Shown here piece after piece: positions 36,720 through 47,713 of a stretch of DNA of 64,000 nt. Both the position numbers and the translations under genes were made by a program. The DNA comes from Ariolimax columbianus (lineage: Eukaryota > Mollusca > Gastropoda > Stylommatophora > Arionidae). Below the pieces are notes generated by a model, which was not told the DNA's origin, did no database searches, and was given only the letters and a program-made list of their open reading frames with translations. Positions within the stretch are counted from its first letter, which is position 1. Each line of letters starts with the position of its first letter. The stretch is taken from assembly GCA_036924085.1 (NCBI GenBank), contig JAVGWX010000019.1, forward strand, positions 10,620,196 through 10,684,195, given 5' to 3'.

Positions 36720-37500
36720 AGGGCGCGTGTCAAAGTTGTGTAAGAGTGTGATTGTTGGACAGAGTCAACTGAAACAGAGTCTGAGGTAAGAGGAGATCTT
36801 GACTTGTTGATTCTCTCCGTACAGCTTTTGTCTCCCGTGTTTCGCGAGGCCAGTAGATTGCATCTCTTCCTGTTGGGGTGTGCAGCTTTGTAGGATGTAT
36901 TCCACAGTCATGGTATGCTTCCCGCATTCACACCGGTCATCTGTTTCAATTCTCATTCTTTTGTAAAGGTGACTCTTGGGTGTATTATGTCCAATTCTCA
37001 TTTTGTTGTAAAAATGACTCTTGGGCTTATTATGTCCAGCTCTAAATCTGTTGTAAAGATGACTTTTGTGCGTATTATGTCCAGCCCTCAATTTGTTGTA
37101 AAGATGACTCTTGTGTGTATTATGTCCAGTTCTCAATCTGTTGTAAAGATGACTCGTGCGTATTATGTCCAATTCTCATTCTGTTGTAAAGATGACTCTT
37201 GAGCGTATTATGTCCAGCTCTCAATCTGTTGTAAAGACGACTCTTGAGCGTATTATGTCCAGCTCTCAATATATTGTAAAGATGATTCTTGAATGTATTA
37301 TGTCCAATTCTCAATCTGTTGAAAAGATGACTCTTGAGCGTATTATGTCCAGCTCTGAATCTGTTGTAAAGATGACTTTTGTGTGTATTATGTCCAACTC
37401 TCAATCTGTTGTAAAGATGACTTTTGAGCGTATTATGTCTAGCTCTCAATCTGTTGTAAAGATGACTCTTCGGCTTATTATGTCCAGTTCTCAATCTTTT
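36720..37500 (-). pseudogene. LINE C-terminal region with in-frame 45-bp tandem expansion
   Basis: On the minus strand, about 12 copies of a 45-bp unit (15 residues, LRAGHNTLKSHLYNR-type) run in frame at about 36955-37500. They are followed by a CECGKHTMTVEYILQSC knuckle at about 36885-36940 and a degenerate end. Single-copy versions of the same unit occur in the LINEs at 16840 (RTGHNRLLSDMYTQM) and 49240 (LRTGHNRLRYHLFNK), so the repeat arose by expansion inside LINE coding sequence. It ends within 16 bp of the host microexon acceptor. Confidence 0.8.
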
Positions 37501-37515
37501 TTCTTTTGTCCCCAG

Positions 37516-37527
37516 CGTGAACTACAG
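37516..37527 (+). CDS. 12-bp microexon (RELQ) of the secreted helical-repeat gene
   Basis: Four codons between a strong acceptor (TTCTTTTGTCCCCAG) and donor (GTGAGT), phase 0 on both sides. The exon, its donor and about 200 bp of downstream intron are closely matched by the microexon at 43726 and its flank. That conservation beside otherwise diverged introns is the main evidence that so small an exon is real. Predicted to encode a charged linker before the helix exon at 40906. RNA evidence would be decisive. Confidence 0.55.
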
Positions 37528-37902
37528 GTGAGTTACCTTTGTTGTTGTTTTGTAACGGTTATGGGTTTTTTCGGATGGGAAATGTCTCTTTCATCTACAG
37601 ACTTACCTTCGTTTATTTGTTGTTCACTGTGATATTTAATGGACTGTTGTCGACAACCACACGTTTATGTGGACTTCACTGTGATATGTGATGGACTGCT
37701 GTTGTTGTTGTCAAGTACTGTGTGGCATGACGCTGGTAAGAGTATGGGGAGAAAAGGTAAGGTAAGAACAAGCTGGTTCAAAACGAGAAGATCATACACC
37801 GATCAGATTTTATCTCTCAGAACAATTATGGTAGAGTCTGTAGAAATGTAATCGAAACTTATTATCAACCTCTTTTAATTGACCGTCAAAAAGCAACGCC
37901 TT

Positions 37903-38092
37903 ATTAATCTATTCTCCAAGGCGGTGTGCGTAGCACTGGGGTTTTTATTTTGCGCCTGTCGACCCAGTGCATCCGACTTCAGCATGCATTTTATGTGAGG
38001 GTCTGTTTCCTCCTGCATTTTCTAAGGGTTTACTTCCCTGGGGTATCGGCCGGTGCTGTGATTGGGATCGAACCCAGCACCTTCGGTTGTTA
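37903..38092 (-). mobile_element. tRNA-derived SINE, family 1, truncated in its tRNA head
   Basis: Minus-oriented. The body and B-box complement (GGGATCGAACC) are present but the A-box end is missing beyond about 38092. Confidence 0.85.
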
Positions 38093-39056
38093 CCTATTTA
38101 TGAAGTAAAATGACACTGATGCAGATACAATAAAATACATTTCCAGTGGAATTGGTTTGACCTCATGTGTCTTTAACATATGGATGCTAAAGCTTGAACA
38201 CGACAAAAACTGTAGACAATAATCTTATTGCTTATGAAAATAAATGTTATAAAACAACTAGTGAACATTGGCTGGGAAACATTCAAGACTACAAGGTAAT
38301 AAGACAAAACACCAACAGGCAATATCTTCATACCATCATCAGGACAGAAACGGTGGACATGCATCAGGAATTTATAGAATGAACCGGGACAAACCCATAT
38401 TAGAGGCAGTTATGGGGTTCCAGATGGCAGCAGAAATAGATGAAGAGGAAAGGGACTCTTCTCAGAACGATCACCATTAAGGGCTCAACTTTTGATCAAA
38501 ACAACATATAAGAACTTAGCGTCAGACCTATATGAACCTTCATGTATTTGTCCACATCTATCTTATTCTAGTACCCTTATCACTAAAACCAAATAAGGTA
38601 TGTGTCCTTGAAATATCTATCTAACACCATTGTTGACACACTGTATCTATTTTAACACACTGGTAACCAGAACCTCACGCTGCACATAATAATCTGTTTA
38701 TTAGTAAGCAAAATAAAGTCAGAAACAAATCCGAGGCGTATAGGAAATATGGTGCTAGGCCCATATTATTTTGTGATCCACGCTACATGGAGATGACGTG
38801 GTCATCATCACGCCGGCCGCATTTACTTCCCAGATTTTTTATGGTACTCAATATCCCTTCTGCTCCGACTGCTGCTGTCTAGCTAAAGCTGTTAATGTAG
38901 TAGCAAATAGGACTCACTCTAGTATCTCCTTTGCTCAGAGAGCTGTTGTCTAACTAAAGTTGTTCCCGTTCTAGCAAATAGGACTCACTCTAGTATCTCC
39001 TTTGCTCTGGGTGTATACTTCGACTATGTAACTCGTAGCTATTATCTACCTCTGCA
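38093..39056. other. Mostly unassigned; possible LINE scrap
   Basis: 38195-38490 translates on plus to LIAYENKCYKTT and surrounding text that loosely resembles the post-RT 'AFENRC' region of RTE-like LINEs; weak. A 60-bp segment containing GGACTCACTCTAGTATCTCC is repeated at about 38908 and 38970. Confidence 0.35.
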
Positions 39057-39325
39057 GGGGACGGCGTGGCCTAGTGGTTAAGTGACACGGCTCACAACCA
39101 GAAGGTGCTGGGTTCGATCCCCATCACAGCACCGGCCGTTACCTCGGGGAAGCAAACCCTTAGAAACTGCAGGAGGAAGCAGACCCTCACATTAAATGCA
39201 TGCTGAAGTCGGATGCACTGGGCCAACAGGCGCAAAAATAAAAAGCGGCGTGCAACGCACACCGCCTTGGGGATTAAATAAATAAGGTGAACGCAAAAAA
39301 AAATAAAAATAAAATAAAAAATAAA
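39057..39325 (+). mobile_element. tRNA-derived SINE, family 1
   Basis: Good A-box-like GGCCTAGTGGTTAAG and perfect B box GGTTCGATCCC. Long A-rich end with AAAT repeats. CTCTGC on both sides may be the target duplication. Confidence 0.9.
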
Positions 39326-40084
39326 AACTAACTCTGCTGTAATTGCTACCGGTGGCTCGTTCAGTCTCCCAAATGTCGATTTAATTTTGTCCTGCCCACA
39401 TTTGCTAAGTCGATCTGATCTCTTTTAATGAATTCACTGATCCTAGTCTACCAACTATTGTTCTTTAGTAGTACAAACTTCCGTCTATGAAAACTCCGCC
39501 CTTAGCTACGTCTTGCATTATTTGAGTCTCTGATCATCGATTTCCGCCTTGATTTCCACACCATGCTTATGCGTCGTACGCTGGCCACAACGTTGTACAG
39601 AGTTAATCTACGTCTAGTCTGTCTATGTCTTTTGTTGACCTTCCAGTCTGAATCATCGGCTTGGCATATTACGCAATCAACACCAGTACCAGACTTCCAA
39701 AGGGTGTTAAAAGCTTTCTTGTAGGAGTATTTTCTGACGTAGACTCACGTTATCGCTAAGTCTGACGGTTTGAATTTTTCCTATACAGTCACGTGGTCAG
39801 TGACCGGACTATTGATCGGAAGTGGGATATGCTTTCCGAGTGTCTGACGAAGAAGTGTCTCAGTTTTTTTGCCAAATCTGTCCACCTGTTATCCTAATCT
39901 ATTCTTATCTTGGGTTTTGGAGATAACAAATCATGCCTACTTATGTGTAGGTTATAAGACTGTATTGGGAGAAATCTTGGGGAATTCATTGAGTCTGTCA
40001 CACAGTTTTGATACTGGAGAGGACTTATATCTGACGTAATTCGCAATGGCTGGCTACCAAAGTACAAAGATAGATTTACAAAAA
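39326..40084. other. No recognised feature
   Basis: Unassigned intronic sequence. Confidence 0.4.
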
Positions 40085-40490
40085 GAAGTATTCATTCCCG
40101 AGTGGTCTGCCGGGGTCTTTGTGGATGGCAAAGACAAGAATAGCCCCACTGCCTCACACAGAGCCTGTCATAAGAGGCGACTAACTGTGTGACATAGCAT
40201 AACACCGGCCATGGCTAGGTGGTTTGTTTAGAGCAGCATAGATAGCGCCTAACAAGCTGCTGGTCTACTTTGCTCTAGTGTTTGAGTCTATAAGGATAGA
40301 CTTGCACATTGGTTAACCACTCTCTGAAAGCTTGTCCCAACACAGCGAAGTATTAAGCTGCTCGAGCATAGTCCACTAAGCAAGATATCCTTCTCCCGGC
40401 TACATCCAACTCATACCAGAGTTGAGACCTGCATAGGGGCGTATCCCCCTGTAGAAGTACAGGTCGGCTTAGGACTAAGAACTAAGAGCT
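40085..40490 (-). mobile_element. Family-4 retroposon head (minus)
   Basis: Reverse complement of the 34565 and 52607 copies, including GAGGCGACTAACTGTGTGAC and GTAGAAGTACAGGTCG near its 5' end. No tandem tail is visible. Confidence 0.8.
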
Positions 40491-40905
40491 AACTATTCAT
40501 TCTTAAGCTTCGTTGAAACCCAAAAGGATATTCCACACTTGACAGACTTTAACCTCAAGCCACTTTGAGTAGACGAAATATCCAGAAGGTAGGGAAAGTT
40601 CACATTTTTCAAATATTTGCCGAGAGCTGATGAGCGGCCGAATGCCGCAGATACAAGTTACTGCAGCTCAGTGATAAATTGCAGAACTGCGTACTTTCCC
40701 CAAAGAAGTACGACAATACACAAATAAGACACATAATAAAATAATGCAATTTAGTTGTTCACTCTGATCTCACTTTCAGTTTAGTCAAATACTGTGTTTT
40801 ACGAGTCTGTGGCATATACCTGCTTTGGGATAGCGGTTTATTAATTGGTTGTTTACACAGACTGCATAAGGGCTTGTACAAACTAACATTATGTATCTAC
40901 AACAG

Positions 40906-41016
40906 GACGGCTGGAAGGACATTGTCGCAGCCGGAGTTGCAGTGGCCGGTGGAGTAGCCACAGTTGTTGGGGATTTCATTAAAATCGTTGAAGACGTCGG
41001 AAAGCGTGAAGTCCAG
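40906..41016 (+). CDS. Helix exon A1 (37 codons) of the secreted helical-repeat gene
   Basis: 111 bp between CTACAACAG and GTATTG, phase 0, fully open. It starts with an acidic residue and WKDIV, continues with a small-residue hydrophobic run (AAGVAVAGGVATVVG) and ends VEDVGKREVQ. The run has glycine/alanine spacing like a glycine-zipper or membrane-active helix. The last four codons (REVQ) mirror the separate 12-bp microexons. Exon A2 at 45143 is its paralogue: 106 of 111 bases identical, all five differences changing an amino acid. The matching coding frame with diverged introns supports a real exon. Possible roles (membrane-active or antimicrobial peptide, structural secreted helix) are guesses. 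Family not recognised. Confidence 0.7.
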
Positions 41017-41234
41017 GTATTGTTGTTGTTCTAAGGTATCCATGCATTGTATGTCCTTCCTGACGTCATTTCTTTGGAAGCAGGTTGCAGTGGTTCTTCT
41101 TATATTCTAGATCCTTCTGAAGTAGGTGGACGTGGGTTCTCGTGTAGGTAGTCCTTCGCGATGTTTATTTATAGACTTACCACGATATCGATCTCATAGA
41201 CTGTTTTCAGGAGCACAGAATATGGGGCGGGGGG

Positions 41235-41420
41235 TGGGCGGGTGGGGGTGGGGTTTCGCCTTATTTTTCTATTCCCCAAATCGGCATACGTTGCACAATG
41301 TTTTTATTTTGCGCCTGTCTGCCTAGTGCTTCCGACTTCGGTGCTATGATTGGGGAGCAAATCCAGCACCTTCGAGTTGTGAGCCGTGTCACTTAAGCAC
41401 TAGCCCACGCCGTTCCCTGA
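41235..41420 (-). mobile_element. tRNA-derived SINE, family 1, internally deleted
   Basis: Both ends resemble family 1 (A-box complement CACTTAAGCACTAG and the body start GCCTTATTTTTCTATTCCCC) but the middle of about 70 bp is missing. Confidence 0.8.
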
Positions 41421-41494
41421 CGGAATATTTGACCCCACCTCAAGAAGAGGTGGGGTCTCTTCCTAATATGTTTCAAATGACCGTTAGGAGTTAT

Positions 41495-41770
41495 GGGGTA
41501 TGGTCAGTTTGGTTCCTCTCACCCTGACATACGACGAAGACTTAAATGTGTTTCTCATGATATTGACATCAGGTGGAGTTTTGGTCAATATGTTTCTCAT
41601 GATATTGACATCAGGTGGAGTTTTGGTCAATATGTTTCTCATGATATTGACATCAGGTGGAGTTTTGGTCAATATGTTTCTCAAGTTATTAACGTGAGGT
41701 TTGGTTTTGGTCAATACATTATCCCTGACCCTGATGTGAGGTGAAGACTTGGTCAATAGATTTCACCTGG
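41495..41770. repeat. 42-bp tandem array
   Basis: About six units, three nearly identical (TTTCTCATGATATTGACATC plus AGGTGGAGTTTTGGTCAATATG), flanked by diverged ones. Within the intron after exon A1. Confidence 0.92.
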
Positions 41771-41904
41771 TTCTGGCATGTTTGGGTTTGGCTCACAGTC
41801 CAGGTGCAACCCTACCACCGGAGATGATAAAACATATGCCATCTTACGCAGTTCACCTGTCGATGTTTCCATTATCGTCAGAGATCAGTTCGCTACACTG
41901 TTTT

Positions 41905-42065
41905 CAATTGATTTAAAATTTGTTGTTTTCAATTGATTTAAGATTTGTTGTTTTCAATTGATTTAAGATTTGTTGTTTTCAATTGATTTAAGATTTGTTG
42001 TTTTCAATTGATTTAAGATTTGTTGTTTTCAATTGATTTAAGATTTGTTGTTTTCAATTGATATC
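41905..42065. repeat. 25-bp tandem array
   Basis: About six copies of TTTTCAATTGATTTAAGATT plus TGTTG. Confidence 0.95.
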
Positions 42066-43209
42066 AGTGTTCAGTTTTGACATTGGTAGCTCGGTGTCGA
42101 CACGAAAGTCATATTGTACGAGAGATCTTCAAATAAATGCCTTAAAAGTGAGTTGGAAATTAGAAAAAAATCTGCCTTTGTATTGTAACTTATTAATATA
42201 GTTTGCTAACGAAGTCAAGAGTGTCTTGCACATGCCATCACCGTGTAGAAGTACAACATGATGTCATTATTGCAGTTAAAAAATGGCTCCGTTACTATTG
42301 ACATGCACCAAAGAGGAGAGATCAGTTTTCTAGCAGCGAAGGGATGAAACCTAAAGAGATTCATCGGCGAATGAAGGTCCAGAACGGTGATGCATGACTT
42401 TTGCTCAGTCAATTGGTTATTCTTCTTTACGAGACGGACAGCGGCTACGATGGACTCTGGGGTCACAACTATGTGTGCCTGACACGGTCGTGAACAGTCT
42501 GTCACAGAACTCACACCGTTTTGGAACATTTTACTCTACTTATACACATGCTGGAGTGAAAGACATGCATCACTGCAATGCACCTTCCTTCACTGATGAA
42601 TTTATATATGTTTCACACCCTCGCCGAGAAAAATAACGGTTAACAAAACGCCTGCTATTTGGTGCTTGTCAATAGTGGGACGGCATTCTTTTAACTGCAA
42701 TTATGACGTCATGTTGTTCGTTGGCAAAGTGATGGTTCGCGCCGGACACTCTTAACATCCTTAGCAACCATATTAACAAGTTTCAGTTCAAAGGCATGTT
42801 TTTTAAATTCGTATCCCGCTTTTAAGGTTTTTATTTGAAGTCCTCTAGTATAAAACTCTTTTGGTAGTTATTGTCATATGTTTGCAATTACGTAAACGTG
42901 TAAATAGCCTGCTGATAAGAATCCACTTATTTACATCTTTGTTGGCATTCCGCTGTGATTCTTCCGTCTGCTGATAACGTGCTCTCTAAGAATGTGAAAT
43001 CTTTCACCTGTTTGATTTGCTGCATTACAAGGAAGATATTCGTTTATCTTACTTGTTTATATATTTTAATGACCCCAGGCTTTTCTACGTTGCTTTTCAT
43101 GATGCAGATAAAACGCTGTGAATACAAGAGTTCCTTGACATCTGAACTTTTTAAATGGTCCCTTAAATATCAAAAAGTTTAGAAAGGCTATACGACGTTC
43201 TCGTTTCCC
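42066..43209. other. No recognised feature
   Basis: Intronic sequence with no gene, array or transposon motif recognised. Confidence 0.4.
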
Positions 43210-43225
43210 CTTTGTCTGCCTATCA

Positions 43226-43440
43226 CTCTCCCTCGCTCTCTCTCTCTTTCTCTCTCTCTCTCAGTGGTATCGAGGTAAGGTGTCCGTCTCGGGTGTCGGA
43301 GGTTGCGGGTTTGAATCCCGGTGAAAACATGAGTTTGATTCAGTGTCGAGGACGTAAAAAATCGACTCGGCGGTTGGAAATAGGAAAGAGTAGGCTTGGC
43401 TTAACAGCCGCTGCCCGAACAAAAGTCAAGTAAAAAATCT
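43226..43440 (+). mobile_element. Second tRNA-derived SINE type with (CT)n in front
   Basis: (CT)n at 43226-43262, then a tRNA-like head: CAGTGGTATCGAGG (A-box region) and GCGGGTTTGAATCCCGG (B box and T-arm). A different body (GTCGAGGACGTAAAAAATCG) and CAAGTAAAAA end. It is unlike family 1. Single copy here. Confidence 0.75.
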
Positions 43441-43499
43441 ACCGAAGTTATTTGTAACTTTACCCAGTGCTTTGTTAAGAGCAGCTATTAATGTTGCCT

Positions 43500-43650
43500 A
43501 ACTGATTGCAGGTCTACATAGCTCTAGTGTTTGAGTCTATTAAGATGGACTCGCACATTGATTAAACCACCCTAAAAACAACAACTTGATGTATACAGAT
43601 TCTGTAGAGCCTTCTAAACCAGTGTAAATACGTTTAGTTATGTTTTAACG
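43500..43650. mobile_element. Scraps of family-4 (minus) and CR1-like LINE 3' end (plus)
   Basis: 43518-43566 matches the minus strand of family 4 (GCTCTAGTGTTTGAGTCTAT). 43592-43650 matches the CR1-like 3' end (TGTATACAGATTCTG, CTTCTAAACCAGTGTAAATA) also seen at 8395 and 49526. Confidence 0.65.
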
Positions 43651-43725
43651 AGTAAACACTTTTCAGGATGTTATAAAATCAGATTCCTGGTAAAATATTT
43701 TGGTAAAAATTTTGTTTGTCCACAG

Positions 43726-43737
43726 CGAGAAATACAG
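43726..43737 (+). CDS. 12-bp microexon (REIQ)
   Basis: Acceptor TTTGTTTGTCCACAG and donor GTGAGT, phase 0. Paralogue of the 37516 microexon: nine or ten of 12 exon bases and much of the following 200 bp match. It lies between helix exons A1 and A2. Same caveat: too short to support without its duplicated context. Confidence 0.55.
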
Positions 43738-44930
43738 GTGAGTTACCTTTGATGTTGTTTTGTAACGGTTTGAGTTTCTTTTTGTGATGAGAAATGTCTC
43801 TTTCAACTACAGACCTATCTTCGTGTGTTCTTGGTTCAATGTGATTTAAGATGGATTGTTGTTACTATTGTGAACCACAAGTTTATGTGTGCTTCACTGT
43901 GATATGTGAGAAGGTACGGTCAAGTTAATGTGTGCTTCACTGTGATATATGAGAAGGTACAGTTGTTGCTATTGTGAACCACAAGTTTATGTATACTTCA
44001 CTGTCAAATATGATAGATTGTAACTGTTGTTATCCAAAAATCACTCCTACTACCTCTTTCTTACGATTACCTAAAAAGAAAGTTATTTACTTGAAAAACA
44101 AATTCCTTTATCACATACATGGTAATCATTCAAAACAAGTCGTTGAAACACAGAATACTATTCCACACTTGGCCGACTCTGACCTCAAACTACTTTAAAG
44201 TATACTTGAGACAGTCTGAAGCAAGGTAAAGTTCAAACATTCTATAAACATTTGACGAAATCGGATATGTCGGCAAAATGGCTCGGACACGATTCGGCAG
44301 CTCAGCTGTACATTGCGACACGGTGTACCTGCTCCTATCTACTTCCTTTCTGTGTCCAAGCACAGTATGCATCCAGTGTGTTATACAGTTTGTTATATGT
44401 GTCATCATCTGTGTATCCCCATCGTTCCATATTCCTCTTGCACCTTGATACACCAGTTCAGAGTCTGTTCAGCGACTTCCATGTCATGTATGGAAGATAA
44501 TGATTAGGGGCAGGTTCCTCCCGAAGTTCCATCTCTGGGGCCTGCATCAGTTCGTGCCATCTCTCAATGCGGCGACTTTCAGGGTTTGCATGTATGGGCT
44601 GTGTTGATTTTAGGAAGCTATGTCTGGATCTGAGTCTTGGGCTCTGTACCTGATATCCAAACATTGGGTGCCTTAGATAGTGCTCTTGTTTTTCTCGTTG
44701 GATTTCTTCTGCAACGCTTCTTCGAACTTCGGGTGGGGCTATACCAATTATGGGGTATATTTTAGAAATAGGTGTAGGTTTCAGGTGCTATGATACTATC
44801 CGACCCACCTCGATTATTGCTGTATATTTATTGCCCTAAACAAGAGGAACGATCCAAGAAAAAGACAAATAATTAATTAATATAGTTTGTTTTTCACTTT
44901 GTTTTTATATTCAATTGAGTAAAGTACTAC
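43738..44930. other. Intron paralogous to the A1 upstream intron
   Basis: 43738-43930 parallels 37528-37740. 44140-44290 parallels 40505-40640 (for example TTCCACACTTG and the following CTCAA-rich stretch). No gene was recognised in the 87- and 82-codon frames near 44.2-44.5 kb. Confidence 0.6.
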
Positions 44931-45083
44931 GTTTTACGAGTGTTTGTTCTATACTTGAAGTGTGATAGTGTTTCTTTTTTGCGTTTTACGAATGTTTGGT
45001 TTATACTTGCAGTGTGATAGTGTTTCTTATATGCGTTTTACGAGTGTTTGGTCTATACTTGCAGTGTGATAGTGTTTCTTAAT
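44931..45083. repeat. 52-bp tandem triplication upstream of exon A2
   Basis: Three copies of GTTTTACGAGTGTTTG plus TATACTTGCAGTGTGATAGT. The paralogous site upstream of A1 (about 40797-40850) has a single diverged unit, so the expansion followed the exon duplication. Confidence 0.85.
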
Positions 45084-45142
45084 TGGTTGTGCATGCTAAG
45101 AATATATGAGCTTCTATAAGTTACATTATTCATCTACAACAG

Positions 45143-45253
45143 GAGGACTGGAAGGACATTGTCGCAGCCGGAGTTGCAGTGGCCGGTGGAGTAGCCACAG
45201 TTGTTGGGGATGTCGTTAAAATCATTGAAGACGTCGGAAAGCGTGAAGTCCAG
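45143..45253 (+). CDS. Helix exon A2 (37 codons)
   Basis: 111 bp between CTACAACAG and GTATTG, phase 0. Same architecture as A1 (acidic start, WKDIV, hydrophobic small-residue helix, VGKREVQ end). Differences from A1 are five single bases, each replacing an amino acid (two at the N-terminus, three in the second half of the helix), none silent. Flanking introns have diverged much more, so the coding sequence is held while specific residues change. Tandem duplication rather than allelism is clear from the different neighbours. Predicted secreted helix repeat, function unknown. Confidence 0.7.
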
Positions 45254-45876
45254 GTATTGTTGTACAATGAATGACAGGATGAGTGGTCGATGACAGATAA
45301 AATGATATGTGACAATCACGCCTGATAGTGTCTTTAATGACATAAACCAACTCCCACCACTTGATCTTCTCTACGTTCATTTTTCGTAGTGTGCCCTAGT
45401 TCTGGTTCATGATTTTTCATTTTGCTTTAATGGTTCTTCCCCGACAATGTGTGAGACAGGTCTCTCTTTCGGCTGCGCCTCACCGCCCCCCCCCCCCGCC
45501 CCCTATTAAACACCCAGAATCTTAATAATAGTTTTCGATTAGGAAATCGGTTTTTATCATATGAACTTCCTTTCACTTGTAACCTCGTTGAGGACGAGTA
45601 ATGAGGGTTGTGCATGGGACTAGCAGCCACATCATGTGAAATCTTTGATATTCAAACCGTCACTGCTAAGACTTGGAACTACCAGGAGCCTTATAAAGTG
45701 GCAAGCTGCTTCACTTGGAGCGACTACATTCAGACACAATCATTTCCCTATCTTTTGCAGTGCTGTACTAATGCGATCTTAAGTCTATGGTCAGTCTATC
45801 TCGCCATCGTATAGGTGGAGGTGGGCGATCCGGTGGGAGTGTTCAGCAGGCATATGGATCCTCAAACGTTTTACGT
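45254..45876. other. Intron segment duplicated at 59.65-59.96 kb
   Basis: 45275-45560 parallels 59690-59960, including 'CCACTTGA', 'CTAGTTCTGGTTC' / 'CTAGCTCTGGTTC' and 'ATAATGGTTCT'-type segments. A poly-C run lies at about 45486-45502. Confidence 0.6.
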
Positions 45877-46078
45877 GTCAATCTGTTGTCTGGCATGCGT
45901 ACATGTCCATCTGTTGTCTGGAATGCGTACATGTCCATCTGTTGTCCGGCATGTGTACATGTCCATCTGTTGTCCGGCATGTGTACATGTCCATCTGTTG
46001 TCCGGTATGCGTCCATGTCCATCTATTGTCCGACATGGGTACATGTCCATCTGTTGTCCAACATGTGTACATGTCCAG
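45877..46078. repeat. 28-bp tandem array
   Basis: About seven copies of CATCTGTTGTCCGGCATGTG plus TACATGTC. Open in all frames on both strands; not coding. Confidence 0.95.
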
Positions 46079-46129
46079 CCCAATGATGCTTGCGTAATAT
46101 CACTGCATCCCCAACATCCGGAAACAGTT

Positions 46130-46465
46130 TGACGTATTTAAGTTTGAACGACCTAAATGTGATCAGCAGAGCTGCTGGTCTGAAGATAAACAAAAGTAAA
46201 ACACAATGCTTCAGAGACCATTTCATCAGGTTGGACAGGAAACCATCAAGGATGTCAACCCCATAAACGTCAACCACACAATCGACAGGGAAAGCTCTAG
46301 ACGACGCAAAGCAGCTTTGTATTCATTTAACTCCATTACGCCAATACTCCAAGAGATGAAAGACACCACGGTAAAAGCACGTAGTTTCGAGTCCATGGTC
46401 AATCCACCAATGACTTGCGGATGCGAAGTGTGGAACTTGCGCAAAACAGAGGCTGAGAAGATCTG
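46130..46465 (+). pseudogene. RTE-like LINE RT fragment
   Basis: The plus translation includes RAAGLKINKSKTQCF, then, after a frame shift, VNHTIDRESSRRRKAALYSF and MTCGCEVWNLRK, matching the post-active-site part of an RTE-like protein. Confidence 0.7.
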
Positions 46466-46592
46466 ATCCCACACAGAAACACATAGAGCAATAACATATT
46501 TCGTTAAAACAAAATAATTTCGATATATATATATGTATATATTGTTTTCAAATGCACCACACAATTAAATATTCTTTTTCATTTTATTTCAG

Positions 46593-46604
46593 AGAGAAGT
46601 AGAG
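46593..46604 (+). CDS. 12-bp microexon (REVE)
   Basis: Acceptor TTTTATTTCAG and donor GTAAGT, phase 0. Matches the microexon at 56058 (10 of 12 bases) and its flanks. Its product mirrors the last four residues of exons A1 and A2. It precedes helix exon B1. Confidence 0.55.
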
Positions 46605-47084
46605 GTAAGTGGATTTGTAAACTTGCGGAACTAGATTTCGAAGTTATTTTGCAAAATGTGATTAATTATGGTTGTACATAGTGCTGTCATCTAACTACAC
46701 AACAGGACGCACAGCCACTAAGCACAAACTAGAACAGGCCATCAGGATAAATAGAACACAAACCACAAGCACACACAAACAAACATTCAAACTCTTTTAA
46801 GGGCTAAGCCACGACCACTTGGGTCAGGCTAAACCAAAACGCCTTTGGTTGATAGGGCTGTACACTCGCCCCAAAAAATATAAGCCTGGAAAACAAGAAA
46901 ACAAATAAACAAACACACAGTCAAGAAATAATGGTACAATTAATTCTCTAACACTTTATCTTTTACAGCAGCGTCTACCATTGGGGGGGGGGGGCGGCTA
47001 CCTTCACCTTTACTACTACTTAAACGCGCACACGAATGTGTTATATTCCGATTGCTGAGGTTTATTGGCATTATTTAAAGAGCA
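46605..47084. other. Intron segment paralogous to 56070-56560
   Basis: CACTTTATCT followed by ACAGCAG, and the preceding A/C-rich stretch, match between the two loci, showing segmental duplication. A poly-G run lies at 46983-46994. Confidence 0.6.
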
Positions 47085-47713
47085 TCATGAATAAATGTTG
47101 AAAGATATTGTCGTAGGAACAGATGTTGAACAGGAGTGGGAGAGTTTTAAAACAGTTCTAGAAACGCTAAAAGAGGAATGTGTTCCATGTAGGGAGGTAA
47201 ACCCCAAGCGTAAAAAGTGGATAACTAGATTTGTAGTGAAATGTAGAAGAGCGAAAAAAAAAGCATGGAAAAAATATATAGAGGCAGGTAAATCAAAAGA
47301 AACATATGTAAAATATTTGGACAAGCAGAACATAAAACAGCAAAAATAGACTTCGAAAAAAAACTTGCTCAGAGGATCAAGACTGACAGTAAAAGCTTCT
47401 TCTTATGTTAGACATAAACAAAGAACGAAAGACAAAGTAGGCCCTCTCATAGACAGTACAGGGAAAATAATAAGTGAGAATAGGGAGAAAGCTAATCTGC
47501 TCAATCAGTACTTTGGCACAGTCTACACAAAAGATCCCAGAGCCTATAGATATTTTTCAAAGAGACATGGATACAGCGGGATTAAGATCAATCTGTATTA
47601 CAGAGGAAATGGTTTTTAAAAAATTGGAGGGGTTGAAAGTGAATAAATGTTCAGGTGAAGATGGTATTCATCCAAAATTGCTGCATGAAATTTAAGACCA
47701 ACTAGAAAAACCA

